53,795 nucleotides of DNA. Origin: a virus. Below the pieces are notes generated by a model that was not told the origin of the DNA, made no database searches, and saw only the letters and a list, made by a program, of their open reading frames with translations. The stretch covers positions 1 to 53,795 of the IMG/VR virus record IMGVR_UViG_3300025093_000026; one strand, 5' to 3'. Both the position numbers and the translations under genes were made by a program. This document shows positions 10,601 through 18,416 of this stretch, in pieces (within the stretch, counting starts at the first letter, position 1; each line of letters begins with the position of its first letter).

Positions 10601-12280
10601 ACGCATGTTTATAATTTAGTAGAAGAAAAGCTACGATCCTATAAAGAAATGATCAGCGGCCGGCCTGCTTATAGCGAATTGTTATTTTTTGAAATTGAAA
10701 AATATAGAGGCGATATCCAAGGTTTAGACGAAGACCAGATAAAACAAAATCTTGTACAAACATTTTATATTCCAAATTCTAATGAATTTGATGAAGATGG
10801 AGTTATGCACTTCATCGACTCACAAGTTGTATTTGGGCAGCCGTATACTTATGTTATAAAAGAAATCAAGTATGTTATGGGATCCCTATATCAATATGCT
10901 TCACGTATGATTACTCCTGGATTTAGTGCTGATGCTGGCACAAATCCATTTGGACAGAAAGATAATCTTGATGATGTATCTAAGTATACTCTTGGGCTTT
11001 TAGAATATGACGAAGGCAATGCTAATCCTGGCGATGTAACATTTAAACAAGAAGGAATAACTGCTATTGGTACGGCTCCCGATAATCAATCTGGATTGAC
11101 AGCAGTAAAAGTAAAGAAAAATTTGCAGGCAGAATGTTTAACAACCGTTCGAACACAGCCTAGCCACAAGATGCTGCCTCTACCTTTTGCAACAGCAAAA
11201 GCAATAATAAAAGAACTTCCTCCCACACCACCCCGTGTTGATATAATTCCTTATCAAGAAAAAGCTGATCGCCTGTACATCGCTTTTCAGGCAACGACGG
11301 ATGATTTTTATGCTGTTCCTGTTGGTCTAACAGAAGAAGAAAATAATGTTTCAACTCAAATAGCAAAATATGATGATTACGGAATTGAAGGGCCGGCAAA
11401 TTTAGAAAATCCTGATGAACTAGATGTACCAACAGATCAACTAGAACAAATCGGCGATATACCAAAAGCTGTTCATTACAAGAGCGAAGGTGATATATTT
11501 GCTTTTGAGTCTTATCGTATCTCTGAAGAAGATAGGCCTTTCGGACCAATTAGTTATTTAGATTTTGGTGATGAAACTATTTCTCAAAAAACAACTTTGA
11601 GCTTTAAAGAAAGGACAACTTTTATTGATACCTTAAAACCAAATGTAAACTATTATTATATCTTTAGAAGCATTGATACTCCTCGCAGTGGCTTGATTGG
11701 CAATATATTGAGGAGAAACTGGTCTAATCCAACTAATGTGCATAGAGTTAAATTAGTAAAAAATCGAGATACAGTTTATCTAGATATGGAAGTTCAGCCT
11801 CTAAGATATTTTATGGTGCAAGCAAAAATCAACGATAAAGTGCCTTCGAAGCCATTTAAAAAATATCTAATGCTCAAGCCCTCCTTGGAACAGAGTATAT
11901 TAAATACTGATGATCAAGCTGGAGGAATTAATTATTGGAGCAATGATATATATCCTTCCATTAAGGAGTGGGTATTTGGAGCAATTGGAGCTGATGCTGC
12001 AATGATTCCTCTAGGTACTACAAACAAAACTATTTTTGGAACAGCAAAAAATTCATCTGGAGCAGGACAAAACAAAAATGTTGGAAAATTTAAATTAAGA
12101 CTAACATCAAAGAGAACTGGTAGAAGAGTAGACATTATGATTGGCTGTCCCACGCCAAAACTTTATGATGGCTTAAACGAGGTATTAAGCAATACACAAT
12201 TTATGTTCGACACCTCCACGGAAGATATATCTGCAACAACAGCTGCAATCTTATCTGCTATAACCATAGAAGACGATTAA
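7655..12280 (+). CDS. Giant virion-type protein, 1541 residues
   Basis: This is the largest gene in the window, starting at ATG after an AAAGGATAG ribosome-binding site. I recognise no enzyme motif. It is rich in aromatic residues, Asp, Pro and Asn, as expected of a large beta-rich structural protein. Around residues 1320-1360 a stretch containing LKPNVNYYY resembles a fibronectin-type-III-like strand pattern, but only weakly. Two short low-complexity, locally GC-rich linkers (about 8450-8570 and 8995-9060) rich in Gly, Pro, Thr and Glu interrupt an otherwise AT-rich gene and probably separate domains. Next to it lie other virion-like genes, so a baseplate or host-contact component is plausible. 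Confidence 0.75.
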   Translation: MLKGTRIAYLDTWTTQYVPHLLDEPRARNLGQLGNIDEMSNKAFEGPTPAKKWETFMSMFLGSQNSIPSIYSDNFINAFISVDGLYIDNINFAPFFFLTDPYGLEAAFLVKQFFLNGPDLLRYHFGFYMADFQKWRDINAGNPDPSFGPDGAPSPGTWVNTNINMTSEDVLAETDNIAPFGWFEYIGSNEDEVDTSSFIWGDVREVFGDPAFNGPTKLEAFKIRTADNLLAKRSQTRAPWYYSQLNLTAHPDLLNAFFSSYYDTDPGSATTTGADPNELNFLPLQGLFTPPNESSLGAPDDPEDPTGEGDFKQASMCWMFNNIITAPPFTTQLMGFDNTGWDWQSSLGADTSIAPAQANIFFRKQNNVDDDPYNLYSTIQGFEGQAFIPPGIGDDWKNLADLMRRHGNLSGLKKSPAYAYVSPQKLFINGGLYKGLFAPVGKGFVRLPKPGGSGDGAIPVPEEDPAASEVFNKINILLGEEGANVDIDPANIQDPMDWDIENLRKSDQDLANVPKSPSIYRTFSTEETSPLQYANDSAWRHTDHYFEHYLPFNGAEEAAAAKEKYLAHFQQDNSSQVPDTSFKTKYWKHKAIYSYTYTPYEETISIVAGSTPSGYDIELFLPNFHALLEESRTILNAADYNSGGEEQLANRDAYIHSTLNYRLGHNHLRPILQLGGQIDFDPSKANMGSWDGDQSLIPSEFGSYGAPDWAGDNFNIGEMPSWKKVPYLFEWQKVFRENYQNIFADEEMLKSTLDYKEVILMPKVMKRYKEIGYSFKHIMPHYVQFEFGSFNNSNTKTKSISENTPEIRMSDILNETGFMPLVIAFYKYYKKTEIQPEYNETLAGSWRGQIQMSSRDPKFRWPLARYNSINGIEDWGKKRTAEFHTIFNLDNFFKFWMGDQGFLPVKVGSGDADDLFEALKEMDFPNDNGGDFGTETIAPFIGDLYNMQIIDVRPEEEWDTSAIWKEILQLSENVGTGTNELITHVYNLVEEKLRSYKEMISGRPAYSELLFFEIEKYRGDIQGLDEDQIKQNLVQTFYIPNSNEFDEDGVMHFIDSQVVFGQPYTYVIKEIKYVMGSLYQYASRMITPGFSADAGTNPFGQKDNLDDVSKYTLGLLEYDEGNANPGDVTFKQEGITAIGTAPDNQSGLTAVKVKKNLQAECLTTVRTQPSHKMLPLPFATAKAIIKELPPTPPRVDIIPYQEKADRLYIAFQATTDDFYAVPVGLTEEENNVSTQIAKYDDYGIEGPANLENPDELDVPTDQLEQIGDIPKAVHYKSEGDIFAFESYRISEEDRPFGPISYLDFGDETISQKTTLSFKERTTFIDTLKPNVNYYYIFRSIDTPRSGLIGNILRRNWSNPTNVHRVKLVKNRDTVYLDMEVQPLRYFMVQAKINDKVPSKPFKKYLMLKPSLEQSILNTDDQAGGINYWSNDIYPSIKEWVFGAIGADAAMIPLGTTNKTIFGTAKNSSGAGQNKNVGKFKLRLTSKRTGRRVDIMIGCPTPKLYDGLNEVLSNTQFMFDTSTEDISATTAAILSAITIEDD

Positions 12281-12332
12281 GTGTTGCTTACCTTAAAACA
12301 ATTTTTAGCAACAGTTTGATTTTATTTAAATT

Positions 12333-12362
12333 TTGAGTACTAATTATATTAAAATCTATACA
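12333..12362 (+). promoter_or_regulatory. Weak sigma70-like promoter candidate
   Basis: In the AT-rich gap upstream of the 335-residue gene, TTGAGT (12333-12338) and TATACA (12357-12362) lie 18 bases apart. The match is partial and the background is very AT-rich, so this is only a candidate. Confidence 0.2.
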
Positions 12363-12379
12363 AACGGAGTATATTAAAA

Positions 12380-13387
12380 ATGGGTTTCTTAGACAATTCT
12401 GGCGATATTATACTAGATGCAGTGCTTACCACTGAAGGTCGCCGCCGTATGGCAAGAGGAGATGGATCCTTTAAAATTACGCACTGGGCGCCAGGCGATA
12501 ATGAAATTAATTATGCAAACTATAATGCAAACCATCCCAGCGGTTCTGCGTATTATGACCTAGAAATTATGAAGACTCCAATTTTGGAACCCACGTCAAA
12601 CCCAGATCAATTAATCAATCGCTTAATGACAATAAGTCGAAATGATTTGTTATATCTCCCAATCATGAAACTCGTGACAGGATTAGATATTAGTTCTACT
12701 GTTAATGATGGTAAGATCAACGGAGAGAACTATGCGCTTGAACCAAACGCACAGCTTTTCTATGTCACTGTTGACTTGGCTACTTCTACTAGTCAAGGAT
12801 CCGATAATAAAGAACTTTATACAAAGAAGGGTGTTATTCGAGGTGATGGAATCGTTCGAGGCGCCGCAGCAACATCAGGAATTATGTGGGACCAAGGATT
12901 GGATACACTTGAAATTCCTCAATCACTTAGCTTAGACGCTGGCCTTGTAGAAACACAATACCAGATGATTATGGATGGTCGACTCGGCGCAATTGCTAAT
13001 CCACCGACATCTAATAACACTAGAGTCCTAAGTCCCAATTTCACGGATCAAAATAGACAAACAACATATTATGTTTCTTTGACTACCAATCCAAATATCA
13101 TTACTAGAATGCAGCCACCAAATCCAAATCTTAATCCCACCGAGCGTGTCTCTGTGATCAACGGACCACTAGGCACAAGAGGACAAATAGGCGTTAGAGC
13201 TTCTACGGAAATGCGATCATCAGACGCTCTATTTACTCGCTTGGGACAGACCATAACTAATCCAACAATTGATGGAATTACGTTTACTGGCTCATTTAGA
13301 ACAATTGACACAGTTATAAAAGTTGTTGGTATGACAACTGGTTATCAAATTAATGTGCCGATTAGATATATTAAATTAATAGGATAA
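12380..13387 (+). CDS. Virion-type protein with N-terminal LT-x-x-GRR module
   Basis: This 335-residue protein opens with MGFLD, then I-x-LDAVLT-x-x-GRRRMARGDGSFKI and GDNEINY, the same module seen at the start of the 3008 gene. I recall this opening from many marine-phage structural proteins of unknown function. The body is rich in Thr, Asn, Pro and Ile and ends in a beta-like stretch, consistent with a fibre or baseplate accessory subunit. The start is supported by a CGGAG Shine-Dalgarno sequence about 12 bases upstream. A 99-base gap precedes it, the longest so far in the window, so a promoter may lie there. It is probably co-transcribed with the two genes that follow. Confidence 0.8.
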   Translation: MGFLDNSGDIILDAVLTTEGRRRMARGDGSFKITHWAPGDNEINYANYNANHPSGSAYYDLEIMKTPILEPTSNPDQLINRLMTISRNDLLYLPIMKLVTGLDISSTVNDGKINGENYALEPNAQLFYVTVDLATSTSQGSDNKELYTKKGVIRGDGIVRGAAATSGIMWDQGLDTLEIPQSLSLDAGLVETQYQMIMDGRLGAIANPPTSNNTRVLSPNFTDQNRQTTYYVSLTTNPNIITRMQPPNPNLNPTERVSVINGPLGTRGQIGVRASTEMRSSDALFTRLGQTITNPTIDGITFTGSFRTIDTVIKVVGMTTGYQINVPIRYIKLIG

Positions 13388-13391
13388 TATA

Positions 13392-14474
13392 ATGATTTCT
13401 ACAAAAACATTTTTAAATAACGATATCACAACAACTAAAACACTGATTAATCAGGCTGTTACAGTAACGGGTTCAATCTTATCTGGTACATACGCAGCAG
13501 ATTCTAACGTCAAGCCTATACCAAATGGATTAGGCTTGAAGCTCTACGATTTTCCTTACCTAAGCTCTTCAGCTAACTTTCTTTTTGACTTGACAGTTGG
13601 ATTTGCTAGAGATTCTGTTGCAGCAGGAAAAACTCCTCAACAAACAACGACCGAAGGTTTTAAAAATAGTAAAATCGCTATATACGAAAACAGTGCTCAA
13701 GTTCACGTTGGATATGATGCTAATGGCTCTATTCTTCAATTTGATAATGATGGAATCATTAACGATAACTTGAATAAAATGGACTCTTGTTTATTTTTTA
13801 ATTTCAATAAACAATTAGCTAGCGATGAATTCTCAAAAGGCTTGTTCACTATTGAATTAGGAGTGGGAAGTTATGCCGATCCATTCTCATCAGTAGTTGT
13901 TTTGCAAGACTTGTCCGGATCTAATGGATTTTTTACGAATTCTCCAGCAGGACATTACGGAACATTGTTCTTGACAAATTCAGTGGGCACTGCAACTGCC
14001 GGCGCCTCTGCGCAGCGCGCAGGAATTGTTTTCTATCAAGCTGGCGTCGCAGTAGTTACATCGTCGGTATTTACTGATCAAATGTTGTCTTCCTCGGTTG
14101 CAGATTGGATTCCGGGCGCAACTGCTCAAGATATTATTACTGCAATGACAGGTACTTCAATTACTGGAAATTGTGAGGCTCTGCGTCATAGAATTAGAAA
14201 TGTAAGTTTCGTTAATGCAACAGAAATTAATTCAACAATAATGTTCTGCCGCGGCAACTCAAATGAATTCAATTTTAGTTCTAACCCAACATACCTTTCT
14301 GGTAGTAAAATTAGAGTAAAAGGAGAAGATCCTAATACAAATCCAAGAACTTATTGGACAACAATTGGACTATATTCAGCAGACAATCGTCTTATGGCTG
14401 TTGCAAAAACTTCAGAACCTCTCTTTAAGGATCCAACAACTGAATTAACTTTAAGAATTCGTTTAGATTACTAG
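13392..14474 (+). CDS. Virion-type protein, first of a related pair
   Basis: This 360-residue protein starts 4 bases after the preceding stop, behind AGGATAATATA. It is rich in Ser, Thr, Ala and Asn, with alternating hydrophobic residues. Its last 90 residues match the next gene product in layout: an N-E-F-N-F-S-SNPTY segment, a short loop, T-x-IG-L-Y-S-x-x-x-x-L-MAVA, then L-T-L-x-I-R-LDY at the very end. The shared C-terminal half suggests duplication. A fibre or decoration role is inferred from composition and position. Confidence 0.75.
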   Translation: MISTKTFLNNDITTTKTLINQAVTVTGSILSGTYAADSNVKPIPNGLGLKLYDFPYLSSSANFLFDLTVGFARDSVAAGKTPQQTTTEGFKNSKIAIYENSAQVHVGYDANGSILQFDNDGIINDNLNKMDSCLFFNFNKQLASDEFSKGLFTIELGVGSYADPFSSVVVLQDLSGSNGFFTNSPAGHYGTLFLTNSVGTATAGASAQRAGIVFYQAGVAVVTSSVFTDQMLSSSVADWIPGATAQDIITAMTGTSITGNCEALRHRIRNVSFVNATEINSTIMFCRGNSNEFNFSSNPTYLSGSKIRVKGEDPNTNPRTYWTTIGLYSADNRLMAVAKTSEPLFKDPTTELTLRIRLDY

Positions 14475-14484
14475 GATAAACAAA

Positions 14485-15645
14485 ATGTCATTTTATAAGT
14501 TTGGTAAAAATGATTTATATACCAACGTTATAACAACTTATCCGGAAGTTAATTTTTTTATATACGGCACAAAAAGATACTTAGCAAACCAGGATAGGTC
14601 AAAAGTTAATTCCAACAATCCTTCTGGTCATGTTAATCTATACGAGTTAAATGTTAATAGAGATTCGGATAATTTGATTTATCCTTTTATGCCTAAAGAT
14701 TCTACTCTTACGACATTTAAAAAAATAACAACTGATAGCTTTGCATCTCAAAGTTATGGCACTATTGTTACCGGTTCATTTCCTTTAACTGCTAGTATTA
14801 CTACTATCCTTTATACTGCATCTGCAACGCCACTATCTGTTATGTCTAGAAAATATGTTGAAGCATGCGTCAATATTCTTAATAACAACGTTGTTAATTC
14901 TCCACATTATCAATTCTCATCTAGTTTGGGCGATAAAAGCTCGCAAGAGTTGACATTGATTGATATCCCCACGATAATTCGCGGAGATGGAATTAAGAAA
15001 GGCACTGTAACATTAGATTTTTTTGTTTCTGGCTCCTCATTGGGCAAGCTGGTCGACAAGAATAGGAATGGCGAATTAATTCAAATTGATGGTCATATAC
15101 CTTCAAACGATGAAAAGGTCGCCGGCGTTGTTCTATATGAAGAAGGTATAATTATTCTAACTGGTAGCTGGGATTTGTCTACTACACATACAGAAAGATA
15201 TAGAGGTGATACTCTAGCAGCTAGCGCTCCAAAATGGAATGCTTTTGCACGCTTAACAGAACTAACTCCGTCATCTTCATATCAGATTAAATTTAGTGGC
15301 TCACAGCAAACATCTGTTTTAACTATGATGGCTCGTGCTCCAGCGAGCGAATTAAATTTAAGTCATAATCCGACATATGTACAATATAATAATGAGTTGT
15401 CAGGAAATACGGTCTCTGTCTTAACTTCATCAACAAGTTTTTATGAGACTTCAGAAAGAGTAATTAAGAATACGGTATCTTCATCTTTTATGTGCCATAG
15501 TGAAAGTTTCAAAAGACAAACATTCATAACCAAAATTGGAATTTATGATAAAGAAAAGAATCTAATCGCTATAGCAAACATGGCACGTGCAGTTAAAAAA
15601 ACGGAAGATAGAGATCTAACTTTTAAACTTAAGTTAGATATATAG
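14485..15645 (+). CDS. Virion-type protein, second of a related pair
   Basis: This 386-residue protein shares its C-terminal plan with the preceding gene: LNLSHNPTY, then TKIGIYDKEKNLIAIA, then DLTFKLKLDI at the end. The N-terminal third differs and has YGTKRY and NLYELNV segments. It starts after AGGATAAACAAA, 10 bases from the previous stop. I recognise no catalytic motif. The pair probably form related subunits of one virion structure. The stop is only 12 bases before the RuvC-like gene, so structural and recombination genes are in one transcriptional run. Confidence 0.75.
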   Translation: MSFYKFGKNDLYTNVITTYPEVNFFIYGTKRYLANQDRSKVNSNNPSGHVNLYELNVNRDSDNLIYPFMPKDSTLTTFKKITTDSFASQSYGTIVTGSFPLTASITTILYTASATPLSVMSRKYVEACVNILNNNVVNSPHYQFSSSLGDKSSQELTLIDIPTIIRGDGIKKGTVTLDFFVSGSSLGKLVDKNRNGELIQIDGHIPSNDEKVAGVVLYEEGIIILTGSWDLSTTHTERYRGDTLAASAPKWNAFARLTELTPSSSYQIKFSGSQQTSVLTMMARAPASELNLSHNPTYVQYNNELSGNTVSVLTSSTSFYETSERVIKNTVSSSFMCHSESFKRQTFITKIGIYDKEKNLIAIANMARAVKKTEDRDLTFKLKLDI

Positions 15646-15657
15646 TATAATATCAAT

Positions 15658-16188
15658 ATGATTTTAGGTTTAGATATTAGCACTAGCATAACAGGTGCGA
15701 CCGTTATTGATGAGAATGGCAAAGTTACTTACAACGAAGCTTGGGACTTAAGAAAGTATAAAGAATTCTTTCAAAAAGCAGAAGTTGTTAAAGGTAAGAT
15801 TTGGGAACTAGAGGATACTTTTTTTATCAAAGAGATTTACATTGAACAATCACTTCAAAGCTTTAGAAGTGGCTTCTCCTCAGCGAAAACACTTTCTACA
15901 CTATCTCGCTTTAATGGCGTCGTTTCGTGGCTATGTTATGATATATTAAAACTGAAGCCTGAGTACATTGCTGCGACCTCCGCAAGAAAAAAGTGCGGCA
16001 TCAAAGTTCCAAAAGGAACCAAAGCAAAACAAGTTATAATACAATATGTACTTGACAATGTACCATCTGTTCTTATAGAATATACTAAGCACGGCAATCC
16101 AAAACCGCATTGTTTTGACAAGGCAGATAGTTGGGTTATAGCCAATGCGGGGTATGTATGTCAGACGGAAAAAAGCGCGCAATCCTAA
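15658..16188 (+). CDS. RuvC-like Holliday junction resolvase
   Basis: This 176-residue protein has the layout of the RuvC branch of the RNase H-like nuclease fold: GLDIS at the N-terminus (Asp6), a strand ending in YIEQSL (Glu63), and a C-terminal helix with CFDKADSW (Asp154 and Asp157). These acidic residues would bind two divalent metals. The length is typical of RuvC (about 170). Its role would be cutting four-way junctions and branched replicative DNA before packaging, the task done in T4 by endonuclease VII. The 3' end overlaps the primase gene by 31 bases. The ATG at 15658 lies close to a TATAAT string with no clear Shine-Dalgarno sequence. Confidence 0.85.
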   Translation: MILGLDISTSITGATVIDENGKVTYNEAWDLRKYKEFFQKAEVVKGKIWELEDTFFIKEIYIEQSLQSFRSGFSSAKTLSTLSRFNGVVSWLCYDILKLKPEYIAATSARKKCGIKVPKGTKAKQVIIQYVLDNVPSVLIEYTKHGNPKPHCFDKADSWVIANAGYVCQTEKSAQS

Positions 16189-17099
16189 GAAATGTTTTAG
16201 GTTATTATCATCAGGCTGGAAACGAGCTTCTCTTTGCTTGTCCAAAATGTAATCATCACAAAAATAAACTATCAGTTAATATTGATCGTGATGTTTTTAA
16301 ATGCTGGGTTTGTGAATATTCCGGTCGTTCAATCTATCGGCTTGTGCGCCGCTACGGAAACTACGAACAGCGAAAAGAATGGGGACAGCTAACACAACAA
16401 ATTGATGTCTCAACTTTCGCAGAAGTTTTGTTACAAGACGATAACTTTGTAGAAGAAGAACAAACACTTGATTTACCAGAGCAGTTTGTATCTCTCGCAA
16501 ACAAAAATCTTCCAAAAACTTCTCTATATGCTCTAAATTATTTGGAAAGCCGCGGCATCTTCAAGCAAGATATCGTCAAATGGAAAATCGGCTATTGTGA
16601 CGACGGTGATTTTGGATCACGGATTATTGTTCCTTCTTTTGGCTTGACCGGAAAAGCAAACTTTTTTATCGCTAGGACATATGGAGATGATTGGAGAAAG
16701 TATAAAAATCCCCAAGCAAGCAAAGATATCATTTTCAATGAACTGTATCTTGACTTTGATGAAGATATGATTTTGGTTGAGGGCGTTTTTGACGCTATAA
16801 AAGCAGGAGACAACGCTGTTCCAATTCTTGGCTCAACCCTTCGCGAACATTCCAAACTATTCCAAAAGATTGTGGAAAATGATACACCAGTCTATATTGC
16901 TTTAGATCCAGATGTGGACAGAAAAACGTTGAGAATTATAAAACTTTTGTTAGAATACGACATTGAAGTTCATAAAATTAATATTTTACCTTACAACGAT
17001 GTTGGCGAAATGTCCAGGCAACAGTTCCTAAAGAGAAAAGAAGAAGCTACATTTATCAAATCTTATGACTATTTAATTAATGAAATCTTTAATTTATAA
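16158..17099 (+). CDS. DnaG-type DNA primase
   Basis: The protein (313 residues from ATG 16158) begins with a zinc-binding domain: C28-x2-C31 and C49-x2-C52. The catalytic Toprim part follows, with MILVEGVFDA (conserved Glu) and YIALDPDVDRKT (the D-x-D pair). It would make RNA primers for lagging-strand synthesis. An upstream in-frame TTG at 16131 is possible, but ATG 16158 follows a GGGG sequence at about 5 bases and gives an N-terminus starting at MSDGKK, so I chose it. There is no C-terminal helicase domain, so a separate helicase must be encoded elsewhere. It overlaps the resolvase gene. Confidence 0.88.
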   Translation: MSDGKKRAILRNVLGYYHQAGNELLFACPKCNHHKNKLSVNIDRDVFKCWVCEYSGRSIYRLVRRYGNYEQRKEWGQLTQQIDVSTFAEVLLQDDNFVEEEQTLDLPEQFVSLANKNLPKTSLYALNYLESRGIFKQDIVKWKIGYCDDGDFGSRIIVPSFGLTGKANFFIARTYGDDWRKYKNPQASKDIIFNELYLDFDEDMILVEGVFDAIKAGDNAVPILGSTLREHSKLFQKIVENDTPVYIALDPDVDRKTLRIIKLLLEYDIEVHKINILPYNDVGEMSRQQFLKRKEEATFIKSYDYLINEIFNL

Positions 17100-17111
17100 G
17101 GAGATTGATTA

Positions 17112-17210
17112 ATGAAAAAATTTTTACACAGATTAGCAAATTTATTTAACGACAAACATTGTTGCTGCTGCTGTGGCTGCTGTTCTTGCGCCGACTGCGG
17201 AGACTGCTAG
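17112..17210 (+). CDS. Cysteine-cluster micropeptide, 32 residues
   Basis: A very short ORF starts at ATG 17112, after an excellent TAAGGAGATTGATTA ribosome-binding site, and stops at TAG 17208-17210, directly abutting the next gene (GTG 17211). The first 16 residues form a short amphipathic basic helix (MKKFLHRLANLFNDKH). The second half contains ten cysteines in 16 residues (CCCCCGCCSCADCGDC). This is a metallothionein-like or multi-disulfide pattern. The strong ribosome-binding site and exact fit between neighbours argue that it is translated. Function unknown; metal binding or redox chemistry is inference. Confidence 0.6.
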   Translation: MKKFLHRLANLFNDKHCCCCCGCCSCADCGDC

Positions 17211-17711
17211 GTGAAACTTATATTTGAAAGCTGGCGAAAGTTTTTAAAAGAAGAAGCCTCTGAAGAAAAGATTGAAGACGTTGTCGTAGACATCTTAAAA
17301 GACGAAGGCGGCGCCGCAGGATTAGATCCTATTGAGAAAGCCGTTGAGGAGTTAGATTTACCAGAAGGTTTTGATTTAAAAGACTTTCTAAAAGGTCTTA
17401 GAGGTGTTGGGCAACACGAAGATGGCGACTACATCTTGGAAGACGGTGAAGAAATTCACGTAAAAGAAGGCATTGAAATTTTCTTGGAAGCGCAAGAAGA
17501 AATGCTTGACGAAAAAAGAAAAAGATCTAAAAAAAGAACAAAGAAGAAACGTAAAGCTAAAAAGAAAAAGAAAGGTAAAAAAGATGCTTGTTATCATAAA
17601 GTAAGATCAAGATATAGCGTCTGGCCTTCTGCGTATGCATCAGGTGCTCTTGTAAAGTGTCGTAAAGTCGGCGCTAAGAATTGGGGCACAGGCGGGAAGA
17701 AAAAGAAATGA
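17211..17711 (+). CDS. Lysine-rich cargo-like protein with MKLIFESW leader
   Basis: This 166-residue protein starts at GTG 17211, right after the micropeptide stop. It has three parts: a leader MKLIFESWRKFLKEE; an acidic middle (about residues 18-95); and a basic region of Lys and Arg runs leading to a C-terminal motif, CYHKVRSRYSVWPSAYASG and then CRKVGAKNWG. I recall closely similar C-terminal motifs in small proteins of marine phages and algal viruses, function unknown. The leader resembles the T4 internal-protein leader (MKTYQEFIAEA) in length and helix pattern and holds L-K-E, a possible prohead protease site. The end overlaps the next gene by four bases (ATGA). Confidence 0.78.
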   Translation: MKLIFESWRKFLKEEASEEKIEDVVVDILKDEGGAAGLDPIEKAVEELDLPEGFDLKDFLKGLRGVGQHEDGDYILEDGEEIHVKEGIEIFLEAQEEMLDEKRKRSKKRTKKKRKAKKKKKGKKDACYHKVRSRYSVWPSAYASGALVKCRKVGAKNWGTGGKKKK

Positions 17712-18064
17712 AAATCTCTGAAGAAGAATTAAACCAAATTATCAGAGAAGAAGTTCTAAAATATTTGGAAGAAAAGAAAAAAAAGAAGAAGAAAAAGAAG
17801 AAAAGAAAATTAACCGCTAAGCCAAGCTCTGAAAAAAGCCTTCGTGATTGGTTTGGAAGAAAAGGCGCAAAAGGTAAAAAAGGCGGATGGGTTGATTGTA
17901 ACACTTGCCGCAAAGATAAAAAAACAGGCCGCAAGAAATGTAAATCTTGTGGAAGATCAACCGGAGAGAAGAGAGCAAAATATCCATCTTGTCGTCCAAC
18001 ACCGGGCGCTTGTGGTAAAAAAGGAAATTACGGCAAAAAATCAAAAGCCGGGAAAAAAGGATAA
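17708..18064 (+). CDS. Lys-rich Cys-containing cargo-like protein with MKIS leader
   Basis: The start is ATG 17708, overlapping the upstream stop (ATGA), giving 118 residues. The leader MKISEEELNQIIREEV is a member of the shared module. A run of about twelve lysines and arginines follows, then a compact Cys-rich body: SLRDWFGRKG, DCNTC, KSCGR, YPSCRPTPGAC and a Gly/Lys tail. The paired cysteines suggest a zinc-binding knuckle. The protein is extremely basic and would bind nucleic acid. I recall this body as a small conserved protein of marine viruses without a known role. Possible cleavage sites are I-R-E and L-E-E in the leader. Confidence 0.8.
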   Translation: MKISEEELNQIIREEVLKYLEEKKKKKKKKKKRKLTAKPSSEKSLRDWFGRKGAKGKKGGWVDCNTCRKDKKTGRKKCKSCGRSTGEKRAKYPSCRPTPGACGKKGNYGKKSKAGKKG

Positions 18065-18069
18065 CCATT

Positions 18070-18393
18070 ATGAAAATCACAAAAGAATATCTAGAACAGA
18101 TCATCAAAGAAGAAATTGAGGCAGTTTTAAATGAAGAAGAAGGACTTAACGAGGCTTCGTGGCACTGGACGGAAAGTAAAGACTTGTGTATGAGACTCTC
18201 AGAAAATTGGGCGGTGGACTGGGATTCAGGCTTACAAAAATATCGCGCAAGAAAAGGCGGAGATCAAAAACAGTGTTGTATGTGCGGTGGAGCGCCAGCG
18301 GGGACGGAGCGTAATCCAGATGGCACACTCAAGGGCGTTGATTATTTTGACCCCAAAGATCCAGCACAAAAGAAAGCCTGCTTAGGATTTTAA
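18070..18393 (+). CDS. Small Cys-containing protein with MKITK leader
   Basis: This 107-residue protein begins MKITKEYLEQIIKEEIEAVL, almost identical to the leader of the next gene. The body has Trp residues near position 33, then QCCMCGG and a C-terminal KKACLGF, consistent with a small metal site. It is less basic than its neighbours. Possible prohead-protease sites are I-K-E and L-N-E within residues 11-26. It sits 5 bases after the previous stop and 23 bases before the next start, in an evident co-transcribed set. Confidence 0.75.
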   Translation: MKITKEYLEQIIKEEIEAVLNEEEGLNEASWHWTESKDLCMRLSENWAVDWDSGLQKYRARKGGDQKQCCMCGGAPAGTERNPDGTLKGVDYFDPKDPAQKKACLGF

Positions 18394-18416
18394 AAATAAT
18401 ATCTGAGGAATAAACA

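Noticed and set aside
15646-15651. TATAAT directly before the RuvC-like gene as a promoter
   Set aside because: No acceptable -35 element at 16-18 bases, and the transcript would start at the initiation codon itself.
16131-16157. TTG start for the primase at 16131
   Set aside because: ATG 16158 has a better-placed GGGG sequence and gives the normal distance to the zinc-binding cysteines.
17500-17830. AG-rich stretches considered as simple repeats or replication origin elements
   Set aside because: They encode lysine and arginine runs of real proteins; no iterons or AT-rich unwinding element accompany them.
17674-17934. Minus-strand frame with a poly-Phe stretch
   Set aside because: It is the complement of the AAG/AAA lysine runs in the basic cargo-like genes.
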